From Symbiodinium kawagutii (lineage: Eukaryota; Sar; Dinophyceae; Suessiales; Symbiodiniaceae), in assembly GCA_009767595.1 (NCBI GenBank), contig VSDK01013998.1:142585-206584 (forward strand): DNA of 64,000 nucleotides, read 5' to 3'. The position numbers were made by a program, and so were the translations under genes. Of this stretch, positions 19,742 through 31,041 are shown piece by piece (the stretch's first letter is position 1; each line of letters opens with the position of its first letter). The notes below the pieces were generated by a model that was given only the letters and a program-made list of their open reading frames with translations, had not been told where the DNA came from and made no database searches.

Positions 19742-19854
19742 CTGGCATCACCTCGCACGGCTCGCTGTGAAACAACGCGGGGCTCGGCGAGAAGCGACCA
19801 GGGCTCGATGCGAAGCGCCAGCCGTCCACCACGCCTTGCGCCTCGTCCAGGTGC
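19742..19854 (-). CDS. Chain II exon, unknown protein
   Basis: Minus strand: GCCACGAG|G acceptor-like site, one base, 37 codons and one base before a GT donor (CAG|GTGGGG). The peptide starts HLDEAQGVVDGWRFASSPGR. Third positions are about 85% G/C, in contrast to the flanks. It is the lowest-coordinate exon of chain II that I could find; no stop codon or following exon was located. Confidence 0.5.
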
Positions 19855-19884
19855 CTCGTGGCGCGGCAGGTCAGGGATCATGAA

Positions 19885-20760
19885 GTGACCAACTGAGGAA
19901 CCATAGTAACTAACTGTAGTAACTAACTATAGTAACCAACTACATATAACCATTCTATCAACTATACTAAATAACTAAGTCACTTATTAACTAAGTAACA
20001 AAGTAGCATAGTAACTAACTATAGTGACATGAACCTATAGTAATTAATGTTAACTAAGTAACAAAGTAACTAAGTGAATCACTTTGTTACTATACTTAGT
20101 TACTTTGTTACTTGCCAGTTAATTGGTAATTAACGAAGTAACTAAGTAACCAAGGAACTAACTATAGTAACTAAGTAGCATCATGTAACGAACTGATTAA
20201 TTAAGGTAACTATGAACCACTAGTAACTATTAACTAACTAGTCACTCACTAGTAACCAACTAGTAATGTAAATGAGTTAATCAATCACTAGTTACTATCA
20301 ACCACTTGTAACGAACTGATTAATTAAGGAAACTAGTGACTGATAGTGACTAAGTTAATCAGTTACTAATTGGTTAACTTAGCTAGTCACCTTCAAACTA
20401 AGTGACGAACTACTTGACTGAGTATAGTTGCTACTGATCATGAACTCACCAACTGACTAAGTTGATAACTATCAATCTTTGGTCAGTTCATGGTGACAAC
20501 AAGAACTAATTGACTGGTAGTCATGGTAAGAAAAGAACTGCCTGATTGAGTAAGTGCAATTGATTAACTAAGTGACTGACTAGGTGTAACTTTGGTCAGT
20601 TAGTCAGGATCACAAAAGAACTAACTGACTGTGTAACTAATTGACTAACTGTGTTTTTAGAGTAATGTAAAAGGAACAGATTGACTAAGTAAGTAAGTAA
20701 CTAAGTAAGTAACTAACTGGGTAAGTAACGAAGTAACTAACTAATCATGCCTGGTTAATA
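19885..20760. repeat. Degenerate GTAACTAA / AACTAAGTA array
   Basis: About 870 bp built from variants of AGTAACTAACTA and AACTAAGTAAC, with an inverted stretch near 20080-20110. Non-coding, no fixed period. Confidence 0.8.
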
Positions 20761-20889
20761 TTTGAGTCCAGAGTCAGCTGCCTGGATCAACGAGTCACAA
20801 TCCGATCATGGTGGTCCGATGAAATCATGTTGACGACAAGGAATCGATCCGATGAAATTGCAGAGCTGCAAATGGTCCCAAGTTCTGGC

Positions 20890-21055
20890 AGTTTCTTAAA
20901 ATTGAACCCCAAATTATTCAACATGATTCACCATTCCTAGCCATTTATCAACCATTATTCACTATCATTACCCATCATTAACCATCATTATCAACCACAA
21001 TTAACCATTATTAATCATTATCCACCACTATTAACCATCATTTACCAAGCACCAT
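20890..21055. repeat. AACCATCATTA simple repeat after a family B left end
   Basis: CAGTTTCTTAAAATTGAACC resembles a decayed family B left end. It is followed by short degenerate repeats of ATTAACCATCATT. Confidence 0.45.
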
Positions 21056-21120
21056 GTCCCAAGAATCTCACAGGACTCGTCGGCAAACGCCCAAACCTCA
21101 GATCGTCCCTGCCCTGCTGC

Positions 21121-21202
21121 CATGCTGCAACTTCTCGGCCAAGGCGGCTGCCTGCGGCCACCGCCCCAAGGCGATCTGCAGGGCCAAGAGCTCTGCAGAG
21201 TC
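21121..21202 (-). CDS. Chain II exon, helical segment
   Basis: Minus-strand reading DSAELLALQIALGRWPQAAA followed by LAEKLQHG, ending at a GC donor (CATG|GCAGC). The acceptor is either TTGAG at 21203 or CTCTGCAG ten bases on. The Ala/Leu pattern with W-P-Q-A resembles a TPR-like helix pair, but one short exon is not enough to name it. Third-position GC is high. Confidence 0.45.
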
Positions 21203-21257
21203 CTCAATGGTTCAACGGTGGGTGCTTAGGGATGGTGGTTCGCGCTTGATGGTTGAT

Positions 21258-21352
21258 GCTTGAGTCCTTAGTGATGGTTGAGTCCTTAGTGATGGTTGAG
21301 TCCTTAGTGATGGGTTGAGTCCTTAGTGATGGTTGAGTCCTTAGTGATGGTT
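21258..21352. repeat. 18-bp tandem repeat
   Basis: Five near-perfect copies of TTGAGTCCTTAGTGATGG; a further partial copy lies at about 21417. Confidence 0.9.
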
Positions 21353-21439
21353 GATGGCTGGACTCAACTAATCAACAAGTGATGGTTCAGTGAGGGTTGG
21401 AATGAATGGTGGAATCGAGTCCTTAGTGATGGTTGATGT

Positions 21440-22380
21440 TGGTTGCTGCTTCAAGTGGTAGTTCATCATTGATGAAGAAAATCATGGTGAAATGATGTGG
21501 TGAATGATGATACTTCATGGTTCGTTGATGGATGGCCGGTGGAAGTGAAATGATGCGAGTTCATGCTCAATAAAGGTTCATTGGTGGTCAGTAGTGGTTA
21601 ATGAATGGTTGATCGATGTGAATGGGTGATGATCAATCATTGAATTAACAATGCTAAGTCATGGTTCATGATGTTTCATGATGTGAGATCAATGATGTGA
21701 ATTACTGATCGCAACCCCAATCCCAAGGTACTCCCAGGAGCAATTGTCATCAATTGCCAACCCAGGGCGCCAAGCCCCCTCGCCATCATTGTACCCTCGA
21801 ATTAAAATTTGGGCTAGACCATTAAAGTACAAAAAAAATCAAGATAAAGTTGCCAACACTTGGGATTGTATCATTACTCTTGACATCTCTTGACTATAAG
21901 CAACGCTTTGCTCATCCCCCTTCCACTATCAGAATCTATCAACTAGAATTAACCATTACCTACTCACTATCGTGGACAATGAACAACCGTCGTGCATCAT
22001 TGACCACTGTTGACCATCGTGCATCATAAGCCGTTCATCCTCAACCGTCATTGAACTTTCTCAACCACTATTGGCCGCCAAGATTATACTTCTTGTTATG
22101 GCCATTTACATTCGCACACCGCTCTCAAATGACAAACGCCGCAAAACAATGATGCACCCTCATGGACAATCAAATTTGCATACCATGAATCATATTCACC
22201 TCCACCCAATCAACATCAACCCTCGTTCCCGTCCCACCCCACCCTCACCCTTCTCCTACCTCACCCCCATCCCACCCCCATCCTCCCCTCCCATCCCACC
22301 CTCCTCCCCATCCTCCCCCCTCCCATCCCCCACCCTCACCCCATCCCCCTACTCCCCCCTCCCCATCCCCCCCGTCCCTC
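21440..22380. other. Stretch without a clear gene
   Basis: ATGGTTGATGG-type sequence to about 21700, then unique sequence. From 22235 to 22380 it is a CCCACC/CCATCCC-rich pyrimidine tract leading into the chain II exon. The Pro-rich plus-strand frame at 22071-22610 is an artefact of that tract. Confidence 0.5.
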
Positions 22381-22382
22381 TC

Positions 22383-22577
22383 CTGCTTCCACCGTTGCAG
22401 TTCCTCCAGCGCCAAATCCACGCGGTGCCAGCGCCACAGCACCAGGCCCCGCGGCCGCGGCGCCACCAGGCGCTGCAGCGCCTCGTTGCCCTGGCGCTCC
22501 AGCGCCTCCGGCGCCAGCGCGCCATGCAGCGGCACGGCCAGGCGCAACGGAACCCCCGCGGGGAGGGGCTCCAGGTC
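22383..22577 (-). CDS. Chain II exon, unknown protein
   Basis: Acceptor CCGTCACCTCCAG|G at 22578 and exactly 65 codons. The peptide starts DLEPLPAGVPLRLAVPLHGA, is rich in Leu, Ala and Arg, and carries WRWHRVDLALEELQRWKQ near its end. About 95% of third positions are G or C, the strongest coding bias in the window, so minus-strand coding is very likely even though the family is unknown. The donor is uncertain: GA (CAG|GAGAGG) keeps phase 0, and GT eight bases earlier is an alternative. A purine-rich intron follows. Confidence 0.6.
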
Positions 22578-22599
22578 CTGGAGGTGACGGGGATTTTGG

Positions 22600-23205
22600 T
22601 GAATTTTTGAGGATTTTTTGGGAAGTTTTAGAGTTTTGGGGATTTGTTTTGAATAGTTTTATATAGTTTTTCCAAGTTTTATAAGGTTCTAGAAGGTTTT
22701 ATGGATGATTTTTTGGGAATTGAATAGTCTTAAAAAAGTGTTGAACGTTTTTTATTAGTTATTTTTTGTGGAGTTTTGGATGTTTGGGATGCTGATGCAA
22801 ATTCAAAAATCCTCCAGGATGCTTCAGAAATATTAGTCATCCACTCATAAGGTCAATAACCATCATTAACCTCAATATCAGCTCTTATGAGTTATTAACC
22901 TATTATAGTTGTTATTAATCTGAACATACATTCCATAACTCAAAGATCCACATCATTAAACTATATTTCACCACCTCATGTTTCATGATGTTAACGATTT
23001 CAGTTCTATGACCATCCCAAATTATGAAGACTTCATAGCAATGATTTCATAGATTGTGGGATTGAATTGATCTATTATATGAGTGGTTGATGACTAATGA
23101 TGGATGATCCTGTTGGTGGATTTTTATGTTTTATTCTCAAGAGTCATGGTTGATGATGGTCAATGATGGCATGGCATGGGATGGCTAACGGATGTTAATG
23201 GTTCG
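22600..23205. other. AT-rich intronic stretch
   Basis: T/G-rich GTTTTATGG and TTTTTGGG runs, then ATGATTTCATAG-type sequence. Nothing coding seen. Confidence 0.5.
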
Positions 23206-23213
23206 GAATGTAC

Positions 23214-23332
23214 CACCTGGTAAACAAACCTAGTTCCGCTCAAAATCATCCATTTTCTCAAAATCATCCATTTTTCATATAGGTAAGCCATGTTAAACCA
23301 CAACAAATGCTCGCTTTTCCACGCAACCAGGC
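23214..23332. repeat. Family C element, diverged copy C3
   Basis: Left arm CCTGGTAAACAAACCTAG followed by a duplicated AAAATCATCCATTTT; right end TTTTCCACGCAACCAGG as in copy C7. It stops 9 bp from the donor of the small exon at 23341. Confidence 0.5.
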
Positions 23333-23340
23333 GAGCCCAC

Positions 23341-23365
23341 CAGGGTGCGCAACAGTTGCCACACC
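23341..23365 (-). CDS. Possible micro-exon of chain II
   Basis: 25 nt between CGGCTCCAG|G and CTG|GTGGGC, reading one base plus VWQLLRTL (or GVATVAHP in another phase). It lies in a GC-rich island between AT-rich flanks and has good splice signals on both sides. It is too short to be secure. Confidence 0.3.
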
Positions 23366-23646
23366 CTGGAGCCGAGATGTCACATCCACCTTCAACCGGC
23401 ACTTGGAGGGTCATCCCACTTAGGAAGCGGTGACTAACTGTGGTTCTTAAGTCCCCCAACGGGGGAAAATGCCACATCTTGGTGGGTTATGAGTTACAAC
23501 CAGTGGATCCTAGGGTTATAACTAACCACTTCCCAACCACTTCCCAACCACTCACCAGCCACTTACTAACCACTTCCTCACGCTTATACCTCATCCCACC
23601 TACCCCTGGTTCCTACCCACTCACCAACCTGGGATGATCCTCCAAC

Positions 23647-23814
23647 CCGGCGCCCGGCGCGCACCTGGAAGCTCTCGGTATCCAGCTGCGCATCCCTGGG
23701 CCACGTGGGATCTGTCGCCAGCCGCGCCCTGAGCTGCGCCAAGGTCGCCTGCTGCGGCAGCCAGCAGCGGAACCAGGCGTGGTCCCAGCACTGCACCAGC
23801 ACTTCGTGCCCCGC
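23647..23814 (-). CDS. Chain II exon, unknown protein
   Basis: Acceptor CCACCGCAG|G at 23815, then 56 codons ending at a GT donor (CGG|GTTGGA). The peptide starts AGHEVLVQCWDHAWFRCWLP and continues QQATLAQLRARLATDPTWPR. Third positions are about 90% G/C. The middle has the look of a beta-grasp or short helical module (TLAQLRARLATDP), but I cannot assign it. A GC donor a few codons earlier (CAGGT|GCGCGC) would let it join the micro-exon at 23365 in phase. Confidence 0.6.
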
Positions 23815-23819
23815 CTGCG

Positions 23820-24305
23820 GTGGTTTCTCAGCTTGGGAAGGCCCAAAGGATGTGGTTGAGGCTGGTTTGGTACTAAAACTGGTTGATTATGGTTGATTGG
23901 GGTTGATTTGACTATGGTTGATTATGGTTACAAATCATGGTTTTATCCTTGGTTGAGGCTGGTTGAGTACTAAAACTGGTTGGTTATGGTTGATTGGGGT
24001 TGATTGTTCTTGGTTTGTAGGTTCACCAACCTGAAGGAACCCAATCATAGGAGATATAACGACGATAATGATTGGTTTATTACTTTAAATGGTTCCACAT
24101 CGAAGTCACTGCTTTTCTGCCAACAGCTGCAAGACATTAGTGTTCACCATTGTTGACTATCTACCACTTGGTCAAACTATATACATCTACATGCCAACAA
24201 GTTAGTTTAGGCAACAAGTCGACTTCAAATCAATCCTAACTACTTACATGGCTAAACTACTTACATCTAGTCTATATACCAACTTGGTTCAAACAACAAG
24301 TCGAG
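23820..24305. other. Intronic stretch, GGTTGATT-type sequence
   Basis: Repeated TGGTTGATTATGGTTGA words, then unique sequence. No gene seen. Confidence 0.5.
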
Positions 24306-24310
24306 TCGAT

Positions 24311-24436
24311 TTGGCTATGGGTCAGTTCACCCTTAGTCCCCCTGGTTCCCCTACTATCAACCATTGTTTTCCTTATGAAATTGGTTGGTCATTACCCCCA
24401 ATTATTGGTTGTTTAACTGCTTGACCCAGCTCGCCA
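24311..24436. repeat. Family A inverted-repeat element, copy A4
   Basis: GGCTATGGGTCAGTTCACCC at the left, CCTGGTTCCCCTACTATCAA inside, and GCTTGACCCAGC at the right. A diverged copy that touches the coding-like patch at 24440. Confidence 0.7.
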
Positions 24437-24439
24437 TTT

Positions 24440-24680
24440 CTCCATCAAATCAGTCCCTCACCCCACCGTGCCACCCTTCCCGGAGCCTCATCTCCGCTGG
24501 GCTCCACTGGCTCAGCCAACGTTTTCCCCTGGATGGCCAGGCTGATCCATCCTTCCCAGGGTCCATGGCCTGAGAAGAGCCTCCCGCAGCGCTGGGCCCC
24601 TTGGGATCCCCTTGGGATCCCCTTGGGGTGGTCCAGCCATGTCCAGCCAGCCACCGCCATGACCTCCATGGGGACACCTG
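24440..24680 (-). CDS. GC-rich coding-like patch of unresolved frame
   Basis: All three minus-strand frames are largely open; the best candidates contain KRWLSQWSPAEMRLREGWHG or EGWISLAIQGKTLAEPVEPS. GGGATCCCAAG is tandemly repeated twice inside. It is probably an exon of chain II, but I cannot choose the frame from sequence alone. Confidence 0.3.
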
Positions 24681-24713
24681 CAGTTTCTTCAGTTGATGTG
24701 TTTCAAACGCCTG

Positions 24714-24981
24714 TCAAACAAACCCAACATTCGGGGTAGGTGGATTCTTTTTGCTGGTGTTACCAGTTTTTCGGACGCTAATGTCAAACATAGCTTTGCT
24801 TGAGGATGCCAAGATCCTTATCACCACAGAAACTGGAACATCTGCTTGGTGGTTGCAGTCATCTGCAGGTCCAAACATTGCTGAAACCGCCAACGTATGG
24901 TCGTACCCTGCAAACGTGTTAGTCACATCTACTCTCCGGCAAAATGAGAGAAGAGGTGTGCAACTCATAGATATCAAATAA
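24714..24981 (-). CDS. Coding-like segment, strand ambiguous
   Basis: The minus strand is open for over 100 codons to a TGA at 24714 and reads RVDVTNTFAGYDHTLAVSAM then PVSVVIRILASSSKAMFDIS. The plus strand is also open from 24751 to 24981 (LEDAKILITTETGTSAWWLQ). A minus-strand stop here would end a gene inside chain II, so either chain II is two genes or the plus reading is the real one. Confidence 0.3.
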
Positions 24982-25089
24982 AACCTGCTGCTAATCTCCC
25001 CCAGCTGGTGTCCCTCTGAAAACTCACCGGTCCTCCCGGCTAGCCTCACCCTGCACGGTGGAACAACCATCCTCACCACCTGAGAACCC

Positions 25090-25645
25090 AGGTATCTCAG
25101 CCGCCTGAATTGAAGTCGCTGACCTTTCCTTGGGGCCAGGCATCGAAGGAACTGGAGTGTAAGGGTTTATAGCCGGTGAACAAGCGCGTGGGTATGACAG
25201 CTACCATGATGGATGATGATGGCGAATGATGAGATGGTTAACAATCCCTAGCAGCGGTCCTCAATGAGTGTTTTCTACAAGTTATGACTGGCAACCGAGC
25301 ACCGTCAACCGTGGGGCATGATGGTAGCTCCAGGACGATAATGGGGTTGGTGACCTTCTCGAGAGTTGTCATTACAAGGCAGATCACCTACAAGTAATGG
25401 ATTTCCCACAGCCATGCTGGCGCGAACAGGTCAGAGTCGACTATGGGTCAGTGCCTCCTGCCGCTTCAGCCGCTGCTGGGATCTTCACCTTTCCCAGATT
25501 TCAGGATATGTCCATCAACTCAATCAAGCGCACAGTGACCAGTGCAGGGACGCCAATCTAACCATTGAGTGCAGCTGCGAAAGCATCAAAATCTGATGGC
25601 TAAACCAGCCGGGAGGGAATGACATCCATCACTGCCGGCCTTCAT
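25090..25645. other. Stretch with weak coding signal
   Basis: A plus-strand frame at 25366-25596 (ARTGQSRLWVSASCRFSRCW) faces a minus-strand frame that looks protein-like but has three in-frame stops. Possibly a decayed exon; not annotated as a gene. Confidence 0.3.
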
Positions 25646-25648
25646 GAT

Positions 25649-25764
25649 TACCCTCCGGTAAACTAACCTAGCAATGGATTTTGACCATATTTTATGGTGA
25701 AACCCTGGGAAAACACCAATAAATGGTGGATTTTCCATTGCCAGGTTAGTTTACCAGAGGGTAT
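25649..25764. repeat. Family C foldback element, copy C4
   Basis: Long near-perfect hairpin: CCGGTAAACTAACCTAGCAA left, TTGCCAGGTTAGTTTACCAG right, with the whole interior self-complementary apart from the centre. In orientation it is C1 inverted. It ends 20 bp from the end of the reading frame at 25784. Confidence 0.85.
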
Positions 25765-25783
25765 CCATACATGAGGGTTGATG

Positions 25784-25923
25784 TCAGCGCAGCGCGCGGC
25801 CGAGGTTCCTCTGGAGCTCTTCCACCTGCGACCCCGTGGCCAGGCGACCCAGCTGCTTGGAGCTCAGGTCGTCGGCCGAGCGGACCAAGACGCCGCCCTT
25901 GCCACTGCCGCCCACCTGGGAGG
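25784..25923 (-). CDS. Chain II exon with a GG(V/I)LVR motif
   Basis: Acceptor CCTTGCGCAG or CTCCCAG at 25916-25924, then GGSGKGGVLVRSADDLSSKQ and LGRLATGSQVEELQRN to a TGA at 25784. From memory, the pattern 'KGG(I/V)LVR...L.S....(R)L.TGS.V.EL' is widespread in dinoflagellate proteins, where it forms a short beta module of unknown role; I have not checked this against a database. Third positions are about 90% G/C. Either the TGA is the true stop or a donor lies before it. Phase-0 entry at 25915 fits the exon ending at 27107. Confidence 0.5.
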
Positions 25924-25929
25924 CTGCGC

Positions 25930-27100
25930 AAGGGATGCCCAGGGCGCGGTTGGAGGGCTACAAGGGGGGTTGATCCCTACAGCTAGAGTCAGCAACCAGA
26001 AGCATGTCATGAATTGTAGGAACCAATTAGATCCCCTTGTGAGTTAAGTATTGCAGTAGGATTTCTGAATTTGAAGGGGGATCCAACTAGTGGAATTGCA
26101 GTAGTAGGATTGGATTCTCAAATTCGAATGGGGATCCAACTAGGAAGCGGAATTGGCTGTGACCACTTTTGAGAGATCCGGCTGCTCATCCACCATGTTG
26201 GGAAAGCGGAGTTATGGAAAAACTCTCCTACGAGCAACACCAAGCGTTGGTTCGTGGGGCTATCTGGGCATAGGAGATCCACATGAACGGCTATGAGGTG
26301 GGATTCTAGCTACGAATTGCATCACAACTCATGGCTAGGATTCGGGAGCCAACTAATAGGTATCCAAAAAAGGCATGATATAAGCAACGACTGGCAAGGC
26401 TCTTGACAGAACCAGCTAAGAGGTATCACCAACCGTTTGAAATACTTGGATGTGCATCCCTAGGTTGGGAACCTTTACCGTGGTTATGGGAGTTCAGCTA
26501 CCGGCTTCAGGGTTCAGCTTACCATCGCTGTATTAAACCCAGCTGCACATCCAGCTGTATCCAACGGTTATGCAGAATGATGGGCTATGATGGTCAATGA
26601 TATGGGCCACCGAAAGCGAGCGGATGAATTTCCTGTGATCCATGTCATGGTTTGTAGTTTCCTGGCAATTCTCCAGTTGAGTCACTTGGTTTGCGACGGT
26701 TGCTCCAATGATGGTTGATGGTCAATAGTAGCGATTAATGTTGCTGAAATGAGCAACTTAGCCCATAGCTATTCTGCAGCCACCTTGCCATTTTCCAAAG
26801 CATCATTCTAATGAGTCAATAATGGTAGTAGTGGTAATTGCATGATAGGCAGCCGTGGTGGTGGCTCGTGCACCATGTGGGTCCCCGGAACTAACTAACT
26901 CTCCACCTGCAGCGTCAACCATTATCAACCATCATGGACCACCATCATCAGTATCAAACATGCTTAGATCATCATTGTCAAGCATGATGGCAAGATTCAT
27001 ACTACTTCATAACAGGTAGGTAGCATGAAATGAAACAGTTGGGTTTCCAACATAGATTTCTCCATGCACCAATTTAGTGCATCTAATCATGGCTTAAGCA
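25930..27100. other. Long stretch without a supported gene
   Basis: GATTGGATTCTCAAATTCGA-type near-duplicates around 26060-26150, then unique AT-rich sequence. The plus-strand frame at 26403-26600 shows no clear bias. Confidence 0.45.
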
Positions 27101-27106
27101 TCCTAC

Positions 27107-27223
27107 CGTGAAACACCAACGAGCCAGGGACACACCCTGCCCCGTTTCACCAACAAGCCAGGTGACAATCTTCCACATCGGTTCCCCCAGCGCCAGAGCA
27201 GGCCATGCCGCGGCCACTTGAGG
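27107..27223 (-). CDS. Chain II exon, unknown
   Basis: Acceptor AAAAAGTCAG at 27224, exactly 39 codons and a donor G|GTAGGA. The peptide starts PQVAAAWPALALGEPMWKIV, is hydrophobic in its middle (WKIVTWLVGE) and ends SLARWCFT. Both edges are in phase 0. Confidence 0.45.
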
Positions 27224-27442
27224 CTGACTTTTTCCCAAACTCCCACTAACATCATCAGCTTTTAGGAAGGAAACCTATTCTTTTTTGGGTGTTGCACCAG
27301 TTATTTTGGACTGGAATTCGGTTGTCGACCATTTGCAGACCCAAGTAGATTAGCTGGATGATGTTTGATACTGGATGATACAGGTGTTGTCTGACACTCC
27401 AATTTTTGAGCCAGGGCTCTAAGAGAAAAACAACGAAGTTAC

Positions 27443-27560
27443 TTGGCTATGGGTCAAAACCCTGTACCCCTGGCTCCCCTATCATTGACCATTACTTTCC
27501 CTACAAGATGGTTGGCTATTATCCCCATGAAATTGGTTGTTAATATTGACCCACAGCCAC
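27443..27560. repeat. Family A inverted-repeat element, copy A5
   Basis: GGCTATGGGTCAAAACCCTG on the left and TAATATTGACCCACAGCC on the right. It ends 1-2 bp from the TGA of the frame at 27562. Confidence 0.8.
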
Positions 27561-27561
27561 T

Positions 27562-27646
27562 TCATCCCTTCCCAAAAGATGGACAAACAGGAGCCACCTC
27601 TCCCAAGGCTCCCTTCATCTCCCCTGCCATCCCACACGGCACTCCC
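27562..27646 (-). CDS. Short coding-like segment, unknown
   Basis: Minus-strand frame ending in TGA at 27562: GVPCGMAGEMKGALGEVAPV then CPSFGKG. A TCGACTAG acceptor-like site precedes it. Its exact contact with element A5 is notable, but the stop conflicts with a single chain II gene. Confidence 0.3.
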
Positions 27647-27669
27647 CTAGTCGACCAATGGTGAATGCC

Positions 27670-28925
27670 TCGTACGCAAAAGTGCACGAGAACCCCAGAA
27701 ATCAACCAACGACCTTAGGCTGATCATTGCCAACAAGTAAAGATGGGTGTTCTCTCATGTGGTAAAACGATTCTGAACGATGATATACCATTGTGTGTTG
27801 CAATGATCAGCCATAATGACTGAATTGCAAGGTTACTTGACAAATCAAACCATTGATAAAGCAACACCATCATTTGCATTGATACTGATAGCCAGCAGTC
27901 ACCACCATTGCAGTAGTCATTGAACAAAACTACACCATCGTATGTGATAATGCCGAAACATTCTATGGTATATCATCTCACTACATAGAAATCTATAACC
28001 TCACTGCTTCAGGATTTGGAGATATGGTTGCTATTTAGTGGTAGATCGATTGCTTGCGCTAGTAATGACTCACCTATGTTTGATGGTAAATCACAAGCTA
28101 TTTATGGTAAGCCTGGCAAGCTCCTGCGCGTGGATTGCTCACAGCTGGATATGCTAACCATCAATCACCACTGGAGAATTTGGTTACTGACCCATGAATG
28201 TGCCATTACTAACCTGTTCAGCTGGTGATTAATCACCACTCATCAAGCCTTATGAAGCATTATCATTATTCATCACTATGATCAAACCTAGTATTTCATC
28301 TTGGTAATCATCCTACTTATGTTCACCATCGCTGTTTTCTTGGTATGTTTGGTACTGATCCATACTGCATATCATGAATATTCACCGTTAGTCAAACATT
28401 ACTTGTAAACCATTTTGAATATGTAGTATGTAACATTATGAATAAATATATATGTATATATACGTATATCTAGTGGCTTTTACGATGATAGTCAATATAA
28501 AAAAAGAGTCAACCGCTATCAGGCTGTTAGCTCTTAACTATCAATTACTATCAACTATCAATTCAGTTCATCCTTAATGCAAACCATGAATAATGTTATC
28601 ATTAAGGAGTAACTGAATTAATAATGATCTGATTAACCAGTAAAGTCGAATTAAGTAACCACTTCGGTGATCTATACCTAGAGTTAATAAACAGATATAT
28701 ATACTAGAGTTAATCATTGATTAATCAGTAATGATTGACTATCATTTCAATACATACATTAACCACATATACCACCTTATAATATATATATATATACTAG
28801 TACCAATATACTAGTACCAATATACTAGTGGTATATATACACACATTCATTGTATATTCATACATTAACCACTCCAATGATTTCTACCACCCCGAAAAAA
28901 CCCACCCTTCACCGTCCCCTTCCTC
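27670..28925. other. AT-rich stretch, no gene seen
   Basis: Includes (TATA)n patches near 28445-28470 and 28778-28850 and a duplicated CCAATATACTAGTA near 28800. Short frames only. Confidence 0.5.
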
Positions 28926-28927
28926 AC

Positions 28928-29015
28928 GGTCGCCCGGTCGGAACGCCCGTCCCGCCTTTCTTCGCGCCTTCCACGCCACGGCCGCCGCCNNNNNNNNNNN
29001 CGCCGTTGCTTGGGA
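28928..29015 (-). CDS. Chain II exon candidate containing the assembly gap
   Basis: GC-rich patch. On the minus strand, downstream of the N run, it reads AAVAWKARRKAGRAFRPGD and ends at a good donor C|GTGAGG (exon edge 28928). The N run prevents checking the acceptor (possibly CCTTCCCAAG) and the phase. The plus strand is also open here. Confidence 0.3.
28990..29000. other. Assembly gap (11 N)
   Basis: A run of N inside a GCC-rich island; probably a hard-to-sequence GC-rich repeat. Confidence 0.95.
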
Positions 29016-29019
29016 AGGT

Positions 29020-30390
29020 GTGCCGTTAAGGGACGGTGGGGTGGGTAGTGAGTGCTGGATAGGAACTGGTTGGTGGTGCGAACAGCCACCCCTATAACCA
29101 GTGCTTAGTAGTGGTTAATAGTGGTTGATATGATGATTATGATGGCTAATGATGATCATTACTGATAGTAAGCTTTTATTGGTTGAATTTTGGTTGAACC
29201 ACTGCCATTTGTTGGTTGATAATAAATTTGCTGGCAAAATTTTGGTTGAAGCAAATGCTGCTGATGGTGGTTTGTAGTATGTTTGGAGGGGTGAATGAAG
29301 GCTTAATGAGTTGATTCAGCATTTGATTGCCCTGGCTCCTTAGTTCCCTCCCAACCGTCAGCCAATAAACCATTTGTATTGGTCATGGTGGTCAATGATG
29401 ATGCCTGGTGGTCAATGATCAGACCAGTTGGATCGTTGCATCTCGACTGGCTATTGATGGCTAGTAGTGATTTAACATGCTTAATTCACCATAATAGTGA
29501 CTACTAGTAGAGATATTTGAACGGCTGAACTGGTGGCTGCGAGTGGATGATTTTGGTTGACAGGCAGTTGGCAACACAAGTTTACCAGTGGATCAGAGCT
29601 GGCAAGAGCCTAGAGACAACGACCATGGTAGGCTGACACTTCAGTGATGGTTCGTTGATGGTCAATCAGTGGGTGATAATGATTAGCATGCCCAATGAGT
29701 ACTAAGGGCCACTGTTGTGGATAGCAAATAACTTACTATCAAATCCATGAGTGCATGAAATAGTACTATCAACCAGGGCTAATGAATAGTACTACTGTAA
29801 TTGGCCACTGTTATTGATAGTAAATGATGGCCGATAGTAATGAATTCAACTGGCTTGTCATGACAAGCTCCCGTGGTTGCAGCATGAGCTTGGTGGCGAG
29901 ACCAGGTTTTCAGCTCTCAAACATCTCGGCCGCGTTCCTTTCAACTTGTCCCGATTCCTCTGTTCAGATTTCAATTCTGAGGGGGGAAGGTTTTAAATCA
30001 CCATCATCATCAACATCATCAGCAGCAGCAATAACAATAAGCCAAATTCTAAGAATCCGTTCATTTCAGACACCAACGCGACATCTGCGTGAACATCTCT
30101 GGTTTTCTGTGATTGTTAGCCTACCCATGTTTGGATCTTCCGTGGTTCATGAAGGTTGGTGAAGGTTGGTGATGGTTGATGAATGATGGTTGGTGATAGT
30201 TTCTTGATGGTGATGGTTCCGTGATAGTTGCTAATGGTGCCTGATTTTTGATACGACGCGATGCAGTACCAATGTACCAGTCCAACATTCGCAAACAAAA
30301 TATAACGCAGATTGGTTTCATTGCTTGCTGGTCAACGTGATTTCCATCCTCCATTACAGCGCGTGAGCCACCCCGTGCTTGCGTTGCACC
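29020..30390. other. Stretch with no supported gene
   Basis: TGGTTAATAGTGG-type sequence and unique AT-rich sequence. The plus-strand frame at 29824-30162 has no third-position bias and contains a (CAT)n run. Confidence 0.45.
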
Positions 30391-30393
30391 AAC

Positions 30394-30525
30394 CATGAGC
30401 AACGGCAGCATCGATGATCCAAGCCACCCGTGGCATCTATGGCACCGCTGGCGGCGGCTGGGCTTCCGTACCACAGTCTTTCCCACCGAAACCAAGTGGT
30501 CTCGACGATTCACCCATGGCCCACC
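30394..30525 (-). CDS. Chain II exon with a Cys/His-rich segment
   Basis: Acceptor CTGTGTCTCAG|G at 30526, exactly 44 codons, donor ATG|GTTGGT. The peptide starts GGPWVNRRDHLVSVGKTVVR and contains RCHRCHGW (a CxxCH arrangement that might bind metal). Phase 0 at both ends fits the exon at 31042. The plus strand also offers an open frame with a GTGAGG donor, but its third-position GC is lower. Confidence 0.45.
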
Positions 30526-30939
30526 CTGAGACACAGGTGAGGTGAGGGAGTTTGGACTTTGGACTATAATTCCTGGAAATGATGGGCACATCTACAGGAA
30601 ACCCCTCAAATTGGCGGTCAAAACAGTTGGGTTTCTGCAGTTTCCCAGGGCGATTGTTCAATAAAACCAAGCCAGTCTGGAATGTGCGCAACACATGTTA
30701 TGTTTCTTGGTCACCATCAATCCTCGTGGCACTTGTCCACATCTGGAGATTACCACCAACCACTACCAATCGCCATCAATCTGGAGAGAGTCCTTGTTGG
30801 CTGGAAATTAACCACCATCTACCACCACTACTATTGCCGAAGTACCACCATTTAAACTACCCTAGACCACCCAACCACCATCAATAACACAACCCGATCC
30901 ACCACCATAAAAACCACATTTTTTGCAATTTATCATTAA

Positions 30940-31035
30940 GCACCATCCACCACCATCCACCACCATCCACCACCATCCATCCACCACCATCCACCACCAT
31001 CCACCACGGTCCACCATCCACCACCAAGCACCACA
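30940..31035. repeat. CCACCATCCA tandem repeat
   Basis: About nine copies of the decamer CACCATCCAC beside the exon at 31042. Minus-strand Trp/Gly/Asp-rich frames through it are artefacts. Confidence 0.85.
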
Positions 31036-31041
31036 AACCAC

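Noticed and set aside
25370..25600. A minus-strand pseudogene with three in-frame stops between protein-like pieces
   Set aside because: The plus strand is open through the same region and no homologue is known to me, so calling a pseudogene would rest only on impression.
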